Below are positions 1 to 9,995 of a stretch of DNA of 27,323 nt, one piece after another. A model generated the notes under the pieces. It had not been told where the DNA came from. It searched no databases and was given only the letters and a program-made list of their open reading frames with translations. The first letter of the stretch is position 1. Every line of letters starts with the position of its first letter. The stretch is from Apostichopus parvimensis (lineage: Eukaryota > Echinodermata > Holothuroidea > Aspidochirotida > Stichopodidae): contig KN882207.1 of the NCBI GenBank assembly GCA_000934455.1, forward strand, positions 608,276 to 635,598, read 5' to 3'. A program made the translations under genes and the position numbers.

Positions 1-20
1 AACATAAACAAAATGTAAAA

Positions 21-740
21 TCACTCGTCTCCTCCATCAGAAATAACAGGGTTCTGGAAGTTTGAAATCAAACAAGCTACTGTCCAAATTTGGTTTATAG
101 TTCCAAACATGGATACAGGTATCAATGACTGGAAAATTCTGAACGTTTTGACTTTTCCTATGGCTCTTTCTACATGGATTCGATGTTGTGCCACAGTCTG
201 AGCTCGTATGATGTCTTTTGCACTGAAGCAACCCTTTCCCCTCAGGAAGGGGGCAACATTTAGTTTTAAGGCAAGTTCTTGAAGGTCTTCTCCAATATTA
301 AAATCCCGATCTGCCATGATACCGTCCCCTGGCAGGATTTCTCCACATTCAAGTTTCATTTTTAAAACAGTGAGAAACCCACTTTGCTTTACTATTTCTT
401 TATCGCTTATTGACCCTTCGAAAAGTTGCGAAACAAACATCACGCCACCCATTGGGTCTACGCCAATCAATGACTTTAGCGTAGTGTGGTGCTTATAGTT
501 GCTGTAGCACTCACTCTGTTTCTGAAGTGAACTTGGCACTTGGACAGTTAGTTCAGTGGCATCTATGATTATGACCGTGTCTTTATATTTTTCTTGAAAT
601 TCCTTAGGTGACTTTTGGATGATTATGTCTCTGTGTGGCCAAATGTTCAGTGTTCCCAGTGCTACATACAGTAGATTTATCCATGTTAGTATTTTGTTTG
701 ACAAGTGCTGTACTGTTAGAAATGTTGAAGCGTTCTGCAA
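21..740 (-). pseudogene. DDE_Tnp_4 transposase, catalytic half (PIF/Harbinger-like)
   Basis: The 239-residue frame matches the DDE superfamily endonuclease (DDE_Tnp_4) fold that cuts and rejoins transposon ends. The putative triad is D60 in VIIIDATEL, D144 in GIMADRDFNI and E191 in HVERAIGKVK. Other family hallmarks are SSLQKQSECYSNYKHHTTLK, FVSQLFEGSISDKEIV and INQIWTVACLISNFQNPVI near the C-terminus, followed by a stop. The catalytic core therefore looks complete. The first methionine is unlikely to be a true start: the HTH region just upstream (AERFNIS, then LSNKILTWINLL) is split between two frames by a one-base shift near 690-720. The natural N-terminus is the THAP frame at 766-1569. It is a fossil part of a larger transposase. 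Identification is firm at superfamily level; the exact subfamily is inferred. Confidence 0.82.
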
Positions 741-765
741 GGTCCAGATTTTTCGCCCCGGTTCG

Positions 766-1569
766 TTACTTCATAAGGGTTAACAAAAGTTCATTTTGCA
801 CTGTCATTTTATATGAACTGTTTTGAATTAAATCTTTCTCTTCATCTCCTGCATCATGAAATTCATATGACGATTCATTAAGTAGCTGTTCAGTATCAAT
901 CAGTCGATGTTTACTCGCTTTGCTTCCCCAGTAGATCCCATCTTCATTGTCCAAAGTTGGACAAACAAACCTTAAGAACTGCTTGAACCTCTCATATGAT
1001 GCCATCCCAGTGAAATGCATAAATAGTTCATGCTCGATCCTTTCATTCTTACACTTAGAGAGTAAATGATTGATGCTGAAGGCATAATTACACGGCAACT
1101 TAGTATCCACCTCAAAATCATCCTCCTTCCATTGAGTTGATTGAGATCTTAAAGACGGCTTTTGAGCATCCAAAATTTCACATTCTCCTTCGGTAGCTGA
1201 GTCAGTTTCTTCATCAAGGTCCTCTTGGATTTCTCTCCTCTTTTTAATAGCCGGTCGTTCATCTTCATCAGAAGAATCTGATATGTCTCCTGGACCTGGC
1301 TGTGTCCATGAAAATTTAGAGGGAATGGAGTTACATTTAAGTCGCTTTCGTCGGGTCCCTATTCCAGTAAAGTCACTTGTCTTGAAATGACTTGAACATA
1401 TTTTTGAAGAATTTGTCAGTGCAACATGGCGCCTGTCTCTTTTAATCTTGTTGAACCACTGTTGAAGTAGCTTACAATCATTTACATGTAATGGGAGATT
1501 GTGAAAGGAGAGTTCAGTGTGCTCATCTGAAGTATTGTTACAGTCATATGCAATGCAATGGTGAGGCAT
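766..1569 (-). pseudogene. THAP zinc-finger N-terminal half of the same transposase
   Basis: The frame begins MPHHCIAYDC and has a C2CH THAP signature: C5, C10, C58 and H61 (CSSH), with W38 in LQQWFN and P85 in the SIPSKF block that corresponds to the AVPTIF-like motif. THAP domains bind DNA, in transposases usually the element's own ends. After residue 90 follow a Ser/Asp/Glu-rich linker with KKRR and an alpha-helical region (ELFMHFTGMASYERFKQFLRF) typical of the segment before the transposase HTH. The frame ends at VQNELLLTLMK with a TAA. Reading on in the same frame gives sensible transposase sequence (KNLDLAERFNIS), so the stop looks like a nonsense mutation rather than the natural end. 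The product acts with the DDE half at 21-740. Confidence 0.78.
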
Positions 1570-2689
1570 GATCTGTAACTATTGACTGTGTCATACACTG
1601 TGACCCAAATGCTGAAAAAGTGAAAGACAATAAACATCTGGTTAATATTTGAAATGAAACAAACATTTATTATTCAACTTTTGTTGTTAAGACTTTACTG
1701 TTTTTAATTTTAAACCTTGATAGGATAGTAGTAGTGTGGGTCCTTTCTGTATGAGTGAATCAATGCTGCTAGTAACTGTCACTGGCAGGATATTGCATGC
1801 ATGCGAGAGTGGCCTGCATTTTGGATCACACGTACAAAGAACGACTTCGACGAGTATACGTTAGCAACGCCAGCAGTCTCCAAGTCCAACACGACTTTTT
1901 AGCTACATCTTTTGTTTGGGTCCATGATGACAAATTCACAAAGCATTACACATGAATTCCGGAGCCTAAATTGCACAGAGATTGCTAGAAAGAATATATA
2001 ACGAACGTTTTTGAACATTCTGCCTTACCTTGCTGATGGAAGAAGGATCATACCTTGCCGTTCAGCTATGCTGTCGGAAAACTACGACAATCCCCCCTGC
2101 TTAAACACTGCGCACCTATTGCGCGATGATTTGTTATGATTCTGTACCCACTATACGTCACGTGACCACCGCTGCTCGGAGTCGCCGATTGTGTCTATTG
2201 TCCCGATTTTCACGGAAACGAATATACGCAGTACAAGTTTTTCGGATCAGACTCGCAATTGCCAAGTTATGTGTACATAAACAGCTCGTTAGCTGCTGTA
2301 GCAGACAACGACTCGGTAAGGTAACCCTGTAGTGTGCGGGAATACGAATCCACGTGCGTCGTTGCGATAGAATTGAGTATCATTACTGACGTGGGACGTT
2401 CAATGTTCTTCTATCTATCAACAAATGTTGCCAGTCTACGGGTCCGTAGCACGAATTACATTTCTGAAATAGGCCACATATTAGGCAAACAATACTAGTG
2501 AAATCAGCCTTAAATATTGCACCATTTGGCTTCTAGGTCGGTCCCAAAATCAAAATTTTTGCAAAGGGGAGGGGGACACCCCCTCCCATTAGACTGCTCC
2601 CCCAGATCAGTCCCACTTTCAGCTCAAAGAAAAATGGTAACCCTAGCTCTATAGGTTTCTGTAATAGGAAGATAGTGGGATATTTAATT
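1570..2689. other. Non-coding stretch, 5' flank of host gene
   Basis: No convincing coding region is visible. One short open frame (2126-2332) has no recognisable content. A small G/C-rich palindromic patch (gggaggggg then ccccctccc, about 2565-2590) resembles the ends of the short repeats found further right. The segment probably holds the 5' part of the THAP transposon and host upstream sequence. Confidence 0.4.
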
Positions 2690-2882
2690 GCTGAGAAAAG
2701 AGTTCTCAAATATCAAGAAAATGCCAAAAAGTTCAAACGGTCATATATCAGACACTTTTGAAACAATGCAGCTGACATTTTACAGTAAGCTTATTGCAAA
2801 ATCATTCAAGGAGGGTGGTAATTTCTGGAGAAGGTCGAACTACAAATCTCTCTAAAATCTGGTGATTTGACATGGAATGACC
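2690..2882. repeat. Truncated copy of the GGTCATTCC-end MITE
   Basis: The right end (about 2856-2882) reads tctggtgatttgacatggaa then tgacc. This matches the terminal repeat of the complete MITE at 17508-17649. The internal phrase caatgca(g/a)ctgacatttt is also shared (about 2765 and 17541). No matching left end is present, so this copy is truncated or degenerate. It ends 55 bp before the start codon of the signal-peptide exon. Confidence 0.6.
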
Positions 2883-2937
2883 TTATTGTTAAACAAATAC
2901 TCTTCTTCATTTGAACAGAATACAGTTGGACAACAAG

Positions 2938-3001
2938 ATGGATGTTCCTAAATGCTATCTGGTTGTCCCTTTTCTCCTGTCTTTACAGTATACTGATGCA
3001 G
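2938..3001 (+). CDS. Signal-peptide exon of an Ig-family host gene (first coding exon)
   Basis: ATG at 2938 opens a 21-codon exon ending in GCA G followed by the splice donor GTAGGT at 3002. The peptide has a short polar start (MDVPKC), a hydrophobic core (YLVVPFLLSL) and a small-residue end (TDA), a classic secretory signal. The exon ends in phase 1, the phase expected before Ig-domain exons, and joins in frame to the Ig-like exon at 25632-25943, creating a GAT (Asp) codon. A possible acceptor (tcatttgaacag, ending at 2919) just upstream suggests a preceding non-coding exon. The exon is too short for usual ORF listings. Linkage to the Ig exon is inferred from phase, strand and content; RNA evidence would be decisive. 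Confidence 0.6.
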
Positions 3002-3159
3002 GTAGGTATTACTTTTTTGCCATTGATAAAATGTACAATTTTAATCTGTGGACAATGGAATTTTAATTTTGCAATCTTATGGTTTCAGCTTCATCATTGA
3101 TATACTATTTAAGTTCCATTACAGTATATATGCGAATGAGGCCTCGACAAATTGTTTAA

Positions 3160-3240
3160 AATTACTCGCCAACTGGCGACCGAGTCTAAAATTCTACTCG
3201 CCAAAATGTTAAATTTACTCGCCATTGTTACTCGCTAATT
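3160..3240. repeat. Short cluster of ACTCGCCA repeats
   Basis: The octamer ACTCGCCA occurs three times within about 65 bp (near 3163, 3193 and 3218), followed by the variant ACTCGCTA. The first copy is part of the small palindrome TCGCCAactGGCGA. The function is unknown. It may be a fragment of a dispersed repeat, since no open frame of note crosses it. Confidence 0.4.
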
Positions 3241-3820
3241 GTTTGTGTGATATAGCCTAGAGGTAGTATGGCCTAACTAAGGATATCGCCATATATAGTG
3301 TTACTGTTAGTTGTTTACAGCAAAAATGATCAATTTAAATGGTGGTTCGTCACAAGAGTATTGAACATGATATATTTAGAAATATAAACTGGTGAAACAC
3401 TATAAGCATTGTTTAGGACTTGCTTTGAAAAAATGACCACAAAAATAAGCAATGGCACGGCTGACCATCTGTAACTTTCACTGGACATGACATATGTGTA
3501 TCAGTGTATCAGTGTTTGTGTTAGTATCATTATCAAGTTAAGATAACCCGTACGTGGCGCTGACAATTATTATTATTATCGATCGATTACTGAGTGTCGA
3601 ACTTACTGCACTTTCATTGGTAAGGTCTCGAGAATTATCAATTTTTTTTTTACTAAAAATTAATCCAATAAACTTCCTGTTGTTCATTTCGATATTTGTA
3701 ATGTTTTTACGGCAAAATGATCCCCTTTCATCTATCTCATTGTGTTCACCGTGCTCATTAACCTGTCTGTTTTCTGTGCGTGTTTTTGTCCCTTCTGTTA
3801 CTGTACTTGTCATTTAGCCT

Positions 3821-3847
3821 CTGAAGAAGATCCTGCTAGGATCGAAA
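3821..3847 (+). ncRNA. Hammerhead-ribozyme-like core, probably a retroelement remnant
   Basis: CTGAAGA (fits the CUGANGA core) is followed by one extra A, a perfect 5-bp stem GATCC/GGATC with loop TGCTA, and then GAAA directly followed by CGT. This resembles the CUGANGA-stem II-GAAA order of hammerhead ribozymes carried by Penelope-like elements and small retrotransposons. The extra A before stem II and the lack of an obvious stem III/cleavage-site partner nearby suggest a degenerate copy. The weak open frames on both strands around 3538-3948 show no recognisable protein. Confidence 0.3.
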
Positions 3848-3849
3848 CG

Positions 3850-4117
3850 TCATGCCAACTTACTTTTACACAAAATTATTATTTAACGTTTGTTCCCTTG
3901 AAAGTTCAATTCGTATCACTACACTTCTTAAAAAGTCACCGCACCTGAAAAATCTCTACAGTACATAATGTACATAAAAATAGTGAGCGATTTTACAGTC
4001 AACTGCCATTGACATTGGTCGTTGAACAAAAATAACATTTGAACGTCAAGTTCACTGCAATAAACGTTCTTAAAGGAATACATTTACTGTTGCTGACAAA
4101 GCTCATACAGCAGAACT
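3850..4117. other. Non-coding intronic sequence
   Basis: AT-rich sequence with no recognisable gene or repeat boundary, lying between the ribozyme-like motif and the hAT remnant. Confidence 0.3.
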
Positions 4118-4676
4118 TTACTGTACATTGTGATACTTTAAAAACTTTTTGTGAAAATATGCGGCTTTTTTTTTCCTAATTTTTTTAGCACATATTTCTT
4201 TTTCCGCTAAGGTTCCCGCGAAAACTGCTTGCTTACTTATCTTTGGGAAAATGATTAAATGATGGTGTTGGATGAAGTTGAATCGTTCGAAGATATGGAT
4301 GGTGAGGGGGTCGGGGGGATTGGCAAACAAGTTCTTCATCTGATGAGCCGCTCGTTGGTGGTGCTTTGCGCTTTGATGTTGTGTTTGGGGTTCGATATCT
4401 GTCGTTGTGACGTCGTTCTTTGCTGGAAAATTACCACTTGTCAATTGCTGTGATAGGGTTGTTATCTGTTATGGACGGTCCATTTACAGAAATTTGCATC
4501 AAATCCTGTAGAGTCTGGGCAAGAAAAGTTTTGAATCTATTGACAGTTGAGATCCCCTTTTCACAAGCTGCAGAACTCACAGGCAGAACCACCATTACTT
4601 TAATTAATCCAGAGGGTAGTTGCAGCCTTCCTGGATTACAAGCTGGGATAGGGGACCAAATGGAATATTTTGCCAC
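4118..4676 (-). pseudogene. hAT transposase C-terminal dimerisation-domain remnant
   Basis: On the minus strand, 4676-4431 encodes LPVSSAACEKGISTVNRFKT, then LQDLMQISVNGP and ITAIDKW. This is the typical hAT C-terminal dimerisation signature (LPVSSA-CERGFS-NRIKT, then L-LM-IS--GP, then AI-W). In active hAT transposases this region drives multimerisation. Only about 80 residues are intact. The frame stops right after the conserved Trp, and a Ser/Asp-rich tail (SGSSDEE) continues in another frame around 4330, indicating frameshifts. No upstream catalytic part is visible. The segment could equally come from a hAT-derived host gene (ZNF862/ZMYM-like), but the decay and isolation favour a dead transposon. 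Confidence 0.6.
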
Positions 4677-4988
4677 TGACTTGAGTCTTGAGTTTAGCTC
4701 ACTCTCTTTGAATTTCCTTCTTTATATCTTAAAGTGACAAGCCATCTGGGTTGTTCTGATCATAGCAGCAAAGTACTAAAATGATCAGCCAGCCTCCCAA
4801 GTTCTTCAACACCCGATGAATTCAAAGTTTCATATTTTTTTGCTGGCCATAATAAGGGTCAACAATTTGGTAACAGAACTAGTTTAGTAGAAAAAAAGGA
4901 TCAGGAGGGACACTCAAGTGCCCATCTACAGTAGGACCCTATAGGAGAGGAAAAAAAACTGAAGACACTAAATACTCAGACCCGATAA

Positions 4989-5165
4989 GGGGCGTATCCA
5001 GGATTTTCTAACCCGGGGGGCGCGAATTACTATCTAAGCGGAGCGCCACCATCTGTTGGCGTGGAGCGTACAAGAAAATTTCTGGTTTTGATACCCCCCA
5101 GATCACCGGAAATGGCACTTCTCGGGCTTGAAAATGACCAACCAGATGTACACTTTTGCCTGAGA
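4989..5165 (+). repeat. Degenerate hAT-like MITE copy (CTATCTAAGCG family)
   Basis: Starts near gggcgtatccagga and runs through a g-rich patch into ctatctaagcggagcgccac, a gttggcg block, gagcgtacaagaaaa and a gatcaccggaaatggcactt block. The same ordered blocks occur at 6231-6470, in the 375-bp element at 21006-21380 and, inverted, at 26293-26602. The right end is not clear. Confidence 0.6.
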
Positions 5166-5664
5166 ACCAAGTATTTCCCAATAGTTATTTTTCCATCCAT
5201 AACCCTTTTTGAAGATTGTCAACAGTCACACATCATGTTCGACCTCATTGCATGTCCTGTGGATCATTGCTTTTGTAGGTGATTCTACGTCACGGCCCAC
5301 AATATCCAAAAGCCCCACTTTTCAAGGTTTTAAGCCCATTATTTGTTGAGAATTTGAAAATTCACATTTCTCGTGAATAAAATCACTTCAAAACATACCC
5401 ATAATGTTGCAAAAAATTCAATCTATGGACAACCAATATAGAAAAACCTCCTTAAACCCCTAACAGACAGGTCAAAATTGCACGAGTAGAGGGAAGTATG
5501 ATGAAGAATGTTGGTCAGGAAATTTTCGAAAATTCAGACACAGTTAATTTATTGGTGTACAAATATTAAAACCTCTTATAAGGGCTATTATAAAACTTGG
5601 TTGAAGGAAATGAAAAATACCAGGTATTTCCGATATCAGATATTTCGAAACCGAACACTACACA
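5166..5664. other. Non-coding intronic sequence
   Basis: AT-rich and without a recognisable gene. It may contain the degraded right part of the repeat that starts at 4989. Confidence 0.3.
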
Positions 5665-6130
5665 CATAGGCGTAGGAGGCGAGGGCTGCAGCCCCCCCCC
5701 CCCAACCAAATTTTTCCCCCTGAAAATTCGGGCAATATGCTGAGAATTTTTCGGGCACCTACTGAAAGAAAAATAAATAGCAATGATGTAGCTTAAGGAA
5801 ATGAATAGTTTAAAAATGATCTCCTTGGTAATTAAAATAAAGTTGTAAGCTTGGGCGACTTATTCGCCATTACTACTTTAAAAGGGAGTTTTGACATAAT
5901 TGGACCTGTGTGCTTTTTCTCCATCTACATAATACATTTCGTTGCTAACATTAGCATCCGACGGAATACTGCGCAACTTGCACGGACTGTACGGTATACG
6001 ATGCCATGCGATGTAATGACCGATGCTTGCTTTTATGATATTGACATTACGAAGCGCGCGGAAAATTTTGCTTATATTTTTCGGGCAAGTCGTTACAGCC
6101 CCCAAATCCAATTGGGCTCCTATGCCTTTG
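5665..6130. mobile_element. Non-autonomous hAT-type element with 8-bp (or 13-bp) direct flanks
   Basis: The left end reads CATAGGCGTAGGAGGC. The reverse complement of the right end reads CAAAGGCATAGGAGCC, so 13 of 16 positions match as terminal inverted repeats. ACTACACA flanks both sides exactly (5657-5664 and 6131-6138), the 8-bp target duplication expected of hAT elements. Because the left terminus also begins CATAG, the visible direct repeat extends to 13 bp (actacacacatag). Internally there are C-runs and the phrase tttttcgggca in both halves. No protein of note is encoded. Confidence 0.65.
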
Positions 6131-6230
6131 ACTACACACATAGACAGTTTTGAGGCTGTTCATCCTGGAACATGCATTTTCATGCTCACTGATATGATGT
6201 GATATCTGCTCTTTGCTTTACAAATTCGAA

Positions 6231-6470
6231 CAGGCGTGTAGCAAGTAATTTGCCAAGGGAGGGGCGAAGCCTGTAGGCAAACTATCTAAGCGTAGCGCCA
6301 CCATGAGTTGGCGCGAAGCGTTCAAGAAAATTTTGGCCGAAGATACCTCCCAGATCGCTGGAAATGACACTTCCCAGGCCTTGTAAGTTGCATCTAAGCA
6401 TTGTCTATTTTGAAATTACTAGCGATATCATAAAGAAAATTTGCTCAGGGGGGGGGCGGCCCCCCCTTCC
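6231..6470 (+). repeat. hAT-like MITE copy, same family as 26293-26602
   Basis: Begins CAGGCGTGTAGCAAGTAATT and follows the reverse complement of the element at 26293-26602 closely through ctatctaagcgtagcgccac, the caagaaaattttggc block, cagatcgctggaaatg and ttactagcgatatcataaa. It ends in a long G-run/C-run (about 6447-6467) where the right terminus should be. The terminal CCTG end and a target duplication are not evident, so the right end is probably eroded. Confidence 0.7.
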
Positions 6471-6740
6471 CGAAATGCGTCATGTTCCCCGACGACTCGG
6501 TCGAATTCAAGACCGGCCACAGTTGGTTCCATAGCACTATATTGTAACAATTGTTTAAGGCGTCCATACACACACACGGGTTATGATAGACCATATAGAT
6601 ACATTAGTGAGAGAGGAAAAATGGAAACATCAAAAATGGAGTTGTCGGTGTAAGGGGTAGGGTGAGGCGCACACCCCCTCCGTAATATATGTCACTGGCT
6701 ACCCTGTGTATATAATAGGGATCAGCGCTGTAATTATGAC

Positions 6741-6952
6741 TGTTCCTCTTTCTCTTCCCGAGGTCTTGGCGTTTATCTTCTACTCCCTCCTTTTCTCCTT
6801 TTTCTCTCTTTCTTCTTTTTCTTTTCCCTTCCTTCCTCTCCTCCTTTTCTTTTTCCCCTCTTTTTCCCTTTTTTCTTCTTTTTTTTTTCTCTCCTCTTTT
6901 CCTTACCCGGGGGGCGCGCGCCCCCAACGCCCCCCCCCTGGATACGCGCCTG
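6741..6952 (-). repeat. Polypyrimidine tract and G/C-rich end of another hAT-like repeat
   Basis: A nearly pure pyrimidine run (about 6765-6906) is followed by a C/G palindromic patch and the end CCTGGATACGCGCCTG (6937-6952), which matches the terminal repeat CCTGGCTACGCGCCTG of the element at 26293-26602. Read on the minus strand, the element would start CAGGCGCGTATCCAGG and run into a purine tract. The opposite end was not found. The Lys/Glu/Arg-rich minus-strand frames here are translations of the purine run and not genes. Confidence 0.55.
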
Positions 6953-7054
6953 CCGATTACAGTACTTAAAGTGCTTGTCCAAAGCATTCTTAAACCCATT
7001 GACTGTGACGTGAGAAATTCGGATAATAAATTCCCACTTGGGTTCTTTTAACAC

Positions 7055-7933
7055 TTATATAAGAAATGAAATGTAACATGCTTATAATAACAAAACTTTA
7101 TTATTGTACGCTACAATTAACACATGTATAAGCTGCTTTGCTTCATTAACTTTCTTTTACATAACATAATTACTTAACGTTTTTGGTGCCCTTCTTTTAA
7201 TCAACAGGAAATGTCGGTTTTTTTCTCCAGTACAATTCTCTTGCTAACTAATCTGGCGTTATGCTATATTTCTTTTAAATAACGTTTTCTTCGTGTACAA
7301 CCATACTGTAGATGATGTTATCATCCAATGCACACTACAAATGGAGGGAGGGCCTCAACGTTGGCCGCTACGCACAGATTTTCCGTCTCGTGGCTCCTCT
7401 CTAAACTAAACAGACACTGGATTAGCGTTCCCAGTATTTAACAACAAAACGGAGCACTGAGTTTCGTCTCCCAGGAAAGGGTATATAGTGAAAAGGTCTA
7501 GACAGCCTCTGAGTCACGGCATGGGGCAGGTGCCTCCATTCGGTCGGTGAAGGGAACTCTCAAACGGATATCAAAACATGTATACCGTCTACCCAGACAA
7601 TGTAGCCTCTCCCGGTAATATAAACCCTAGGCTTGTCTCCACGATATATACTGTATAGTGTATACTGTGGTTGACGCCCTATTTACTAACGCCTAAAACT
7701 GTCGCCTACTCTGCCTAAATGCTCTGAGTGAAGTGAAGTTTCAAAACCTTGTGGCCCATTCCATTTGCCCATTCCACCTGGAAGCAATGCTTGCAATTAG
7801 GGGCATGTGTTTCAAGCATTCATACTGTACTTTGTAAGAGACCTTTTGTTTTATTTAGCGCGCCTCGCTCCGTAACAAAACGTTTTGGCATTTACTGTTG
7901 GATGCGCTCCAAACACCTTTAATATTATGCTAA
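7055..7933. other. Non-coding stretch, possibly LINE 3' flank
   Basis: No supported gene. It lies downstream (minus-strand sense) of the LINE open frame and may contain its 3' untranslated tail. I see no poly-A or short-repeat tail that would mark the end. Confidence 0.3.
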
Positions 7934-9375
7934 TTAGTCTATGACTAGTGGAAATAACTCTATACGTTTCATTTTACCCTTCACATCGACACTACTTGCA
8001 AACTGTACAACTTTCTCAGGCAAGCCGTTCCACTCATTCACAAACCTTTGAGAAAAAAAGTTATGCCGAATATTAATCCTACTTTGTGACTTTAGGAGTT
8101 TAAGACAATGACCTCTGGTACAACTACTATTAGCAAACATGAAAAAGTCGGTAATTGGATAAATTGTCAAAACCATACACAATCTTGAAAACCTGAATCA
8201 AGTCCCCACGTAACCTCCTAATCTCCAGTGTGGTGAGATTCAACAATTGTAACCGCCTATAATAAGGAACACTCTTTAACTAATCATTCTAGTAGCCCTC
8301 CTCTGGACCTTTTCAAGTACTTCCTTATCCTTAGCAAAATATGGGTTCCAAGCCTGCACAGCATACTCCAGATGAGGCCTAGAACAAACTGCTTATAAAG
8401 CGTAACTACTATGTCCTCTTTCAGAAAACTGAAGTTTCTCTTGATCATACCTAAAACCCTATTACCTCTTTTAGCAGAGCCTTCAAGACAATGTTTAGAA
8501 GGTTGCAGAGATGAGTCAATGTAGATACCTAGGTCTCTTTCAACAAAAACCGCCTGTAACTCCACACCATTAAGATTGTAGGTATACTTTTGGTTACTAC
8601 TACCTATGTGCATTACCTTGCATTTATCAATATTAAAAAGCATTTGCCATCCCTGAGACCAGGAAAAAACCTTATCCAAATCCGTTTGAAACTTCTCAGA
8701 ATCGCTTTTGGAAGAGACCTCAAAATACAATTTGGTGTCATCAGCAAACTTCTTAGCTGTACACAAAATATCTCCGTCAATGTCATTTATATAGGCAACA
8801 AACAACAAGGGACCCAAAACAGACCCTTGTGGAACCCCACTAGTAACATCCTGCCAAGAAGAGGCACAGCCTTTAATTACCACCCTCTGTTTCCTATTAC
8901 CAAGCCAATTCTCGATCCAAGACAGTAAATTCCCATTGACACCCATACCCTTCACCCTAAGTAAAAGACGCTGGTGGGGCACGTTAACATCCAAGAAATC
9001 CAAGAACACAACATCTACCTGTACAGACTTCTGCCTATTTATTGAGCTTGTTACATCTTCCATAAAGTCAAGGATATTAGTGAGACAAGACCTTTTTTGA
9101 CAAAAGCCATGTTGAGACTCTCTGATTAAAGACTGACTGCTGAAGTGACTGACCATAGACTTTTGAACAATAGACTCCATGACCTTACAAACAACACTAG
9201 TGAGACTAACGGGCCTATAATTACAGGGATTAGACTTATCACCCTTCTTGAAAATTGGGTTAATATTAGCACATCTCCAGTCCTTGGGAAAACTGAAAGT
9301 TTGTCTACAAAAGCCGAGGCTATGCCTCATATTACTGACTTGTGAATTTGGAAATATTGTTTTACTTATTGACAT
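7934..9375 (-). pseudogene. 5'-truncated CR1/Jockey-type LINE reverse transcriptase
   Basis: The main frame (8284-9375) shows non-LTR reverse transcriptase motifs in order: IFKKGDKSNPCNYRPVSLTS (residues 41-60), SQHGFCQKRSCLTNILDF, FLDF with D126, SGVPQGSVLGPLLF (179-192), the catalytic KKFADDTKLYF (FADD 210-213), and WQMLFNIDKCKVMHIG. The block after FLDF is short, as if a few residues of the usual SKAFDTVPH motif were lost. Sequence continues in other frames below 8400 ([15 protein letters not shown] and RRLRGDLIQVFKI-type segments) and ends in 7934-8182 with TRGHCLKLLKSQSRINIRHN and FSQRFVNEWNGLP, the usual C-terminus of this group. At least two frameshifts plus a missing 5' half (no endonuclease) make it dead on arrival, as is usual for LINE insertions. 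Confidence 0.85.
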
Positions 9376-9799
9376 GTCAGGTAGGCCTTATCGCGCGATT
9401 GCGGCTGAGATGGGAGCCCGTGAGTAGACTGTACAACGGTCTGGACAGATTTTTGTAAATGGTTGTTTAGTTTACGCCAATAATTTACATGATGGACTCC
9501 ATCTGGAGGAATACATGAAGAAATGATTCACAGCACTATATCGGTTTACATGCTAAAACAAAAAATAGGAGCCTATTTGAGCACACGTATATTACATGGG
9601 ATCGAAAATGGTATTAGAGCGGTGTGAATTAATAAAAGGTATTTGGAAACCGAGACAACAAAACTGTGAAGGGTAAATCGCCATGATTGCCAAACATAGT
9701 CTGCAGTGTTTTATAGTCATGTACAGTACATTTATCCGAGTACCGAGTACTTTCCATGGACCAAGTATATATACTTTAGAATCTTAGTACAGAGTAGCC
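9376..9799. other. Non-coding sequence between the LINE and the putative transposon
   Basis: No gene seen. It contains ATCCGAGTAC at 9734-9743, which recurs in direct orientation at 16985-16994 on the far side of the putative transposon. Confidence 0.3.
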
Positions 9800-9832
9800 T
9801 ATATGGCACATTATATTTATTAGGGTACCAGT
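9800..9832 (+). repeat. Left inverted repeat of the candidate transposon
   Basis: Begins TATATGGCACATT and ends AGGGTACCAGT. The reverse complement of 16939-16971 matches it with four mismatches, all in the middle AT-rich part. Confidence 0.65.
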
Positions 9833-9995
9833 TTATGACATTGACCTGGAAAAATGAAATTCATCCAAAAAGAACAAATGACACATGATATATTATTTCA
9901 ACTTGTGTATTTCGAGAAAATAACATCAAACGCTTCTTTAACTAGCAGAATTCGAAAAAAAACGACAAATTCAATCACACAATCATATGGTGTTT

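Larger units (their letters stand above)
1..1569 (-). mobile_element. Decayed THAP + DDE_Tnp_4 DNA transposon (PIF/Harbinger, ISL2EU-like)
   Basis: Two consecutive minus-strand open frames encode a THAP zinc finger protein and a DDE_Tnp_4 endonuclease. They follow each other in the order seen in single-polypeptide THAP/DDE transposases of the ISL2EU type. The linking segment (about 700-770) holds a stop and a frame change, so this copy cannot make the full enzyme. The 3' end of the element lies at or beyond the left edge. The 5' boundary is somewhere above 1569, and I could not find a terminal inverted repeat. Confidence 0.75.

Noticed and set aside
3538..3948. Overlapping open frames on both strands
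   Set aside because: Hydrophobic or low-complexity translations with no recognisable family; openness on both strands reflects composition.
6604..7054. Lys/Arg/Glu-rich minus-strand open frames
   Set aside because: They are translations of a polypurine run and G/C palindrome inside a repeat; no domain and no splice or start context.
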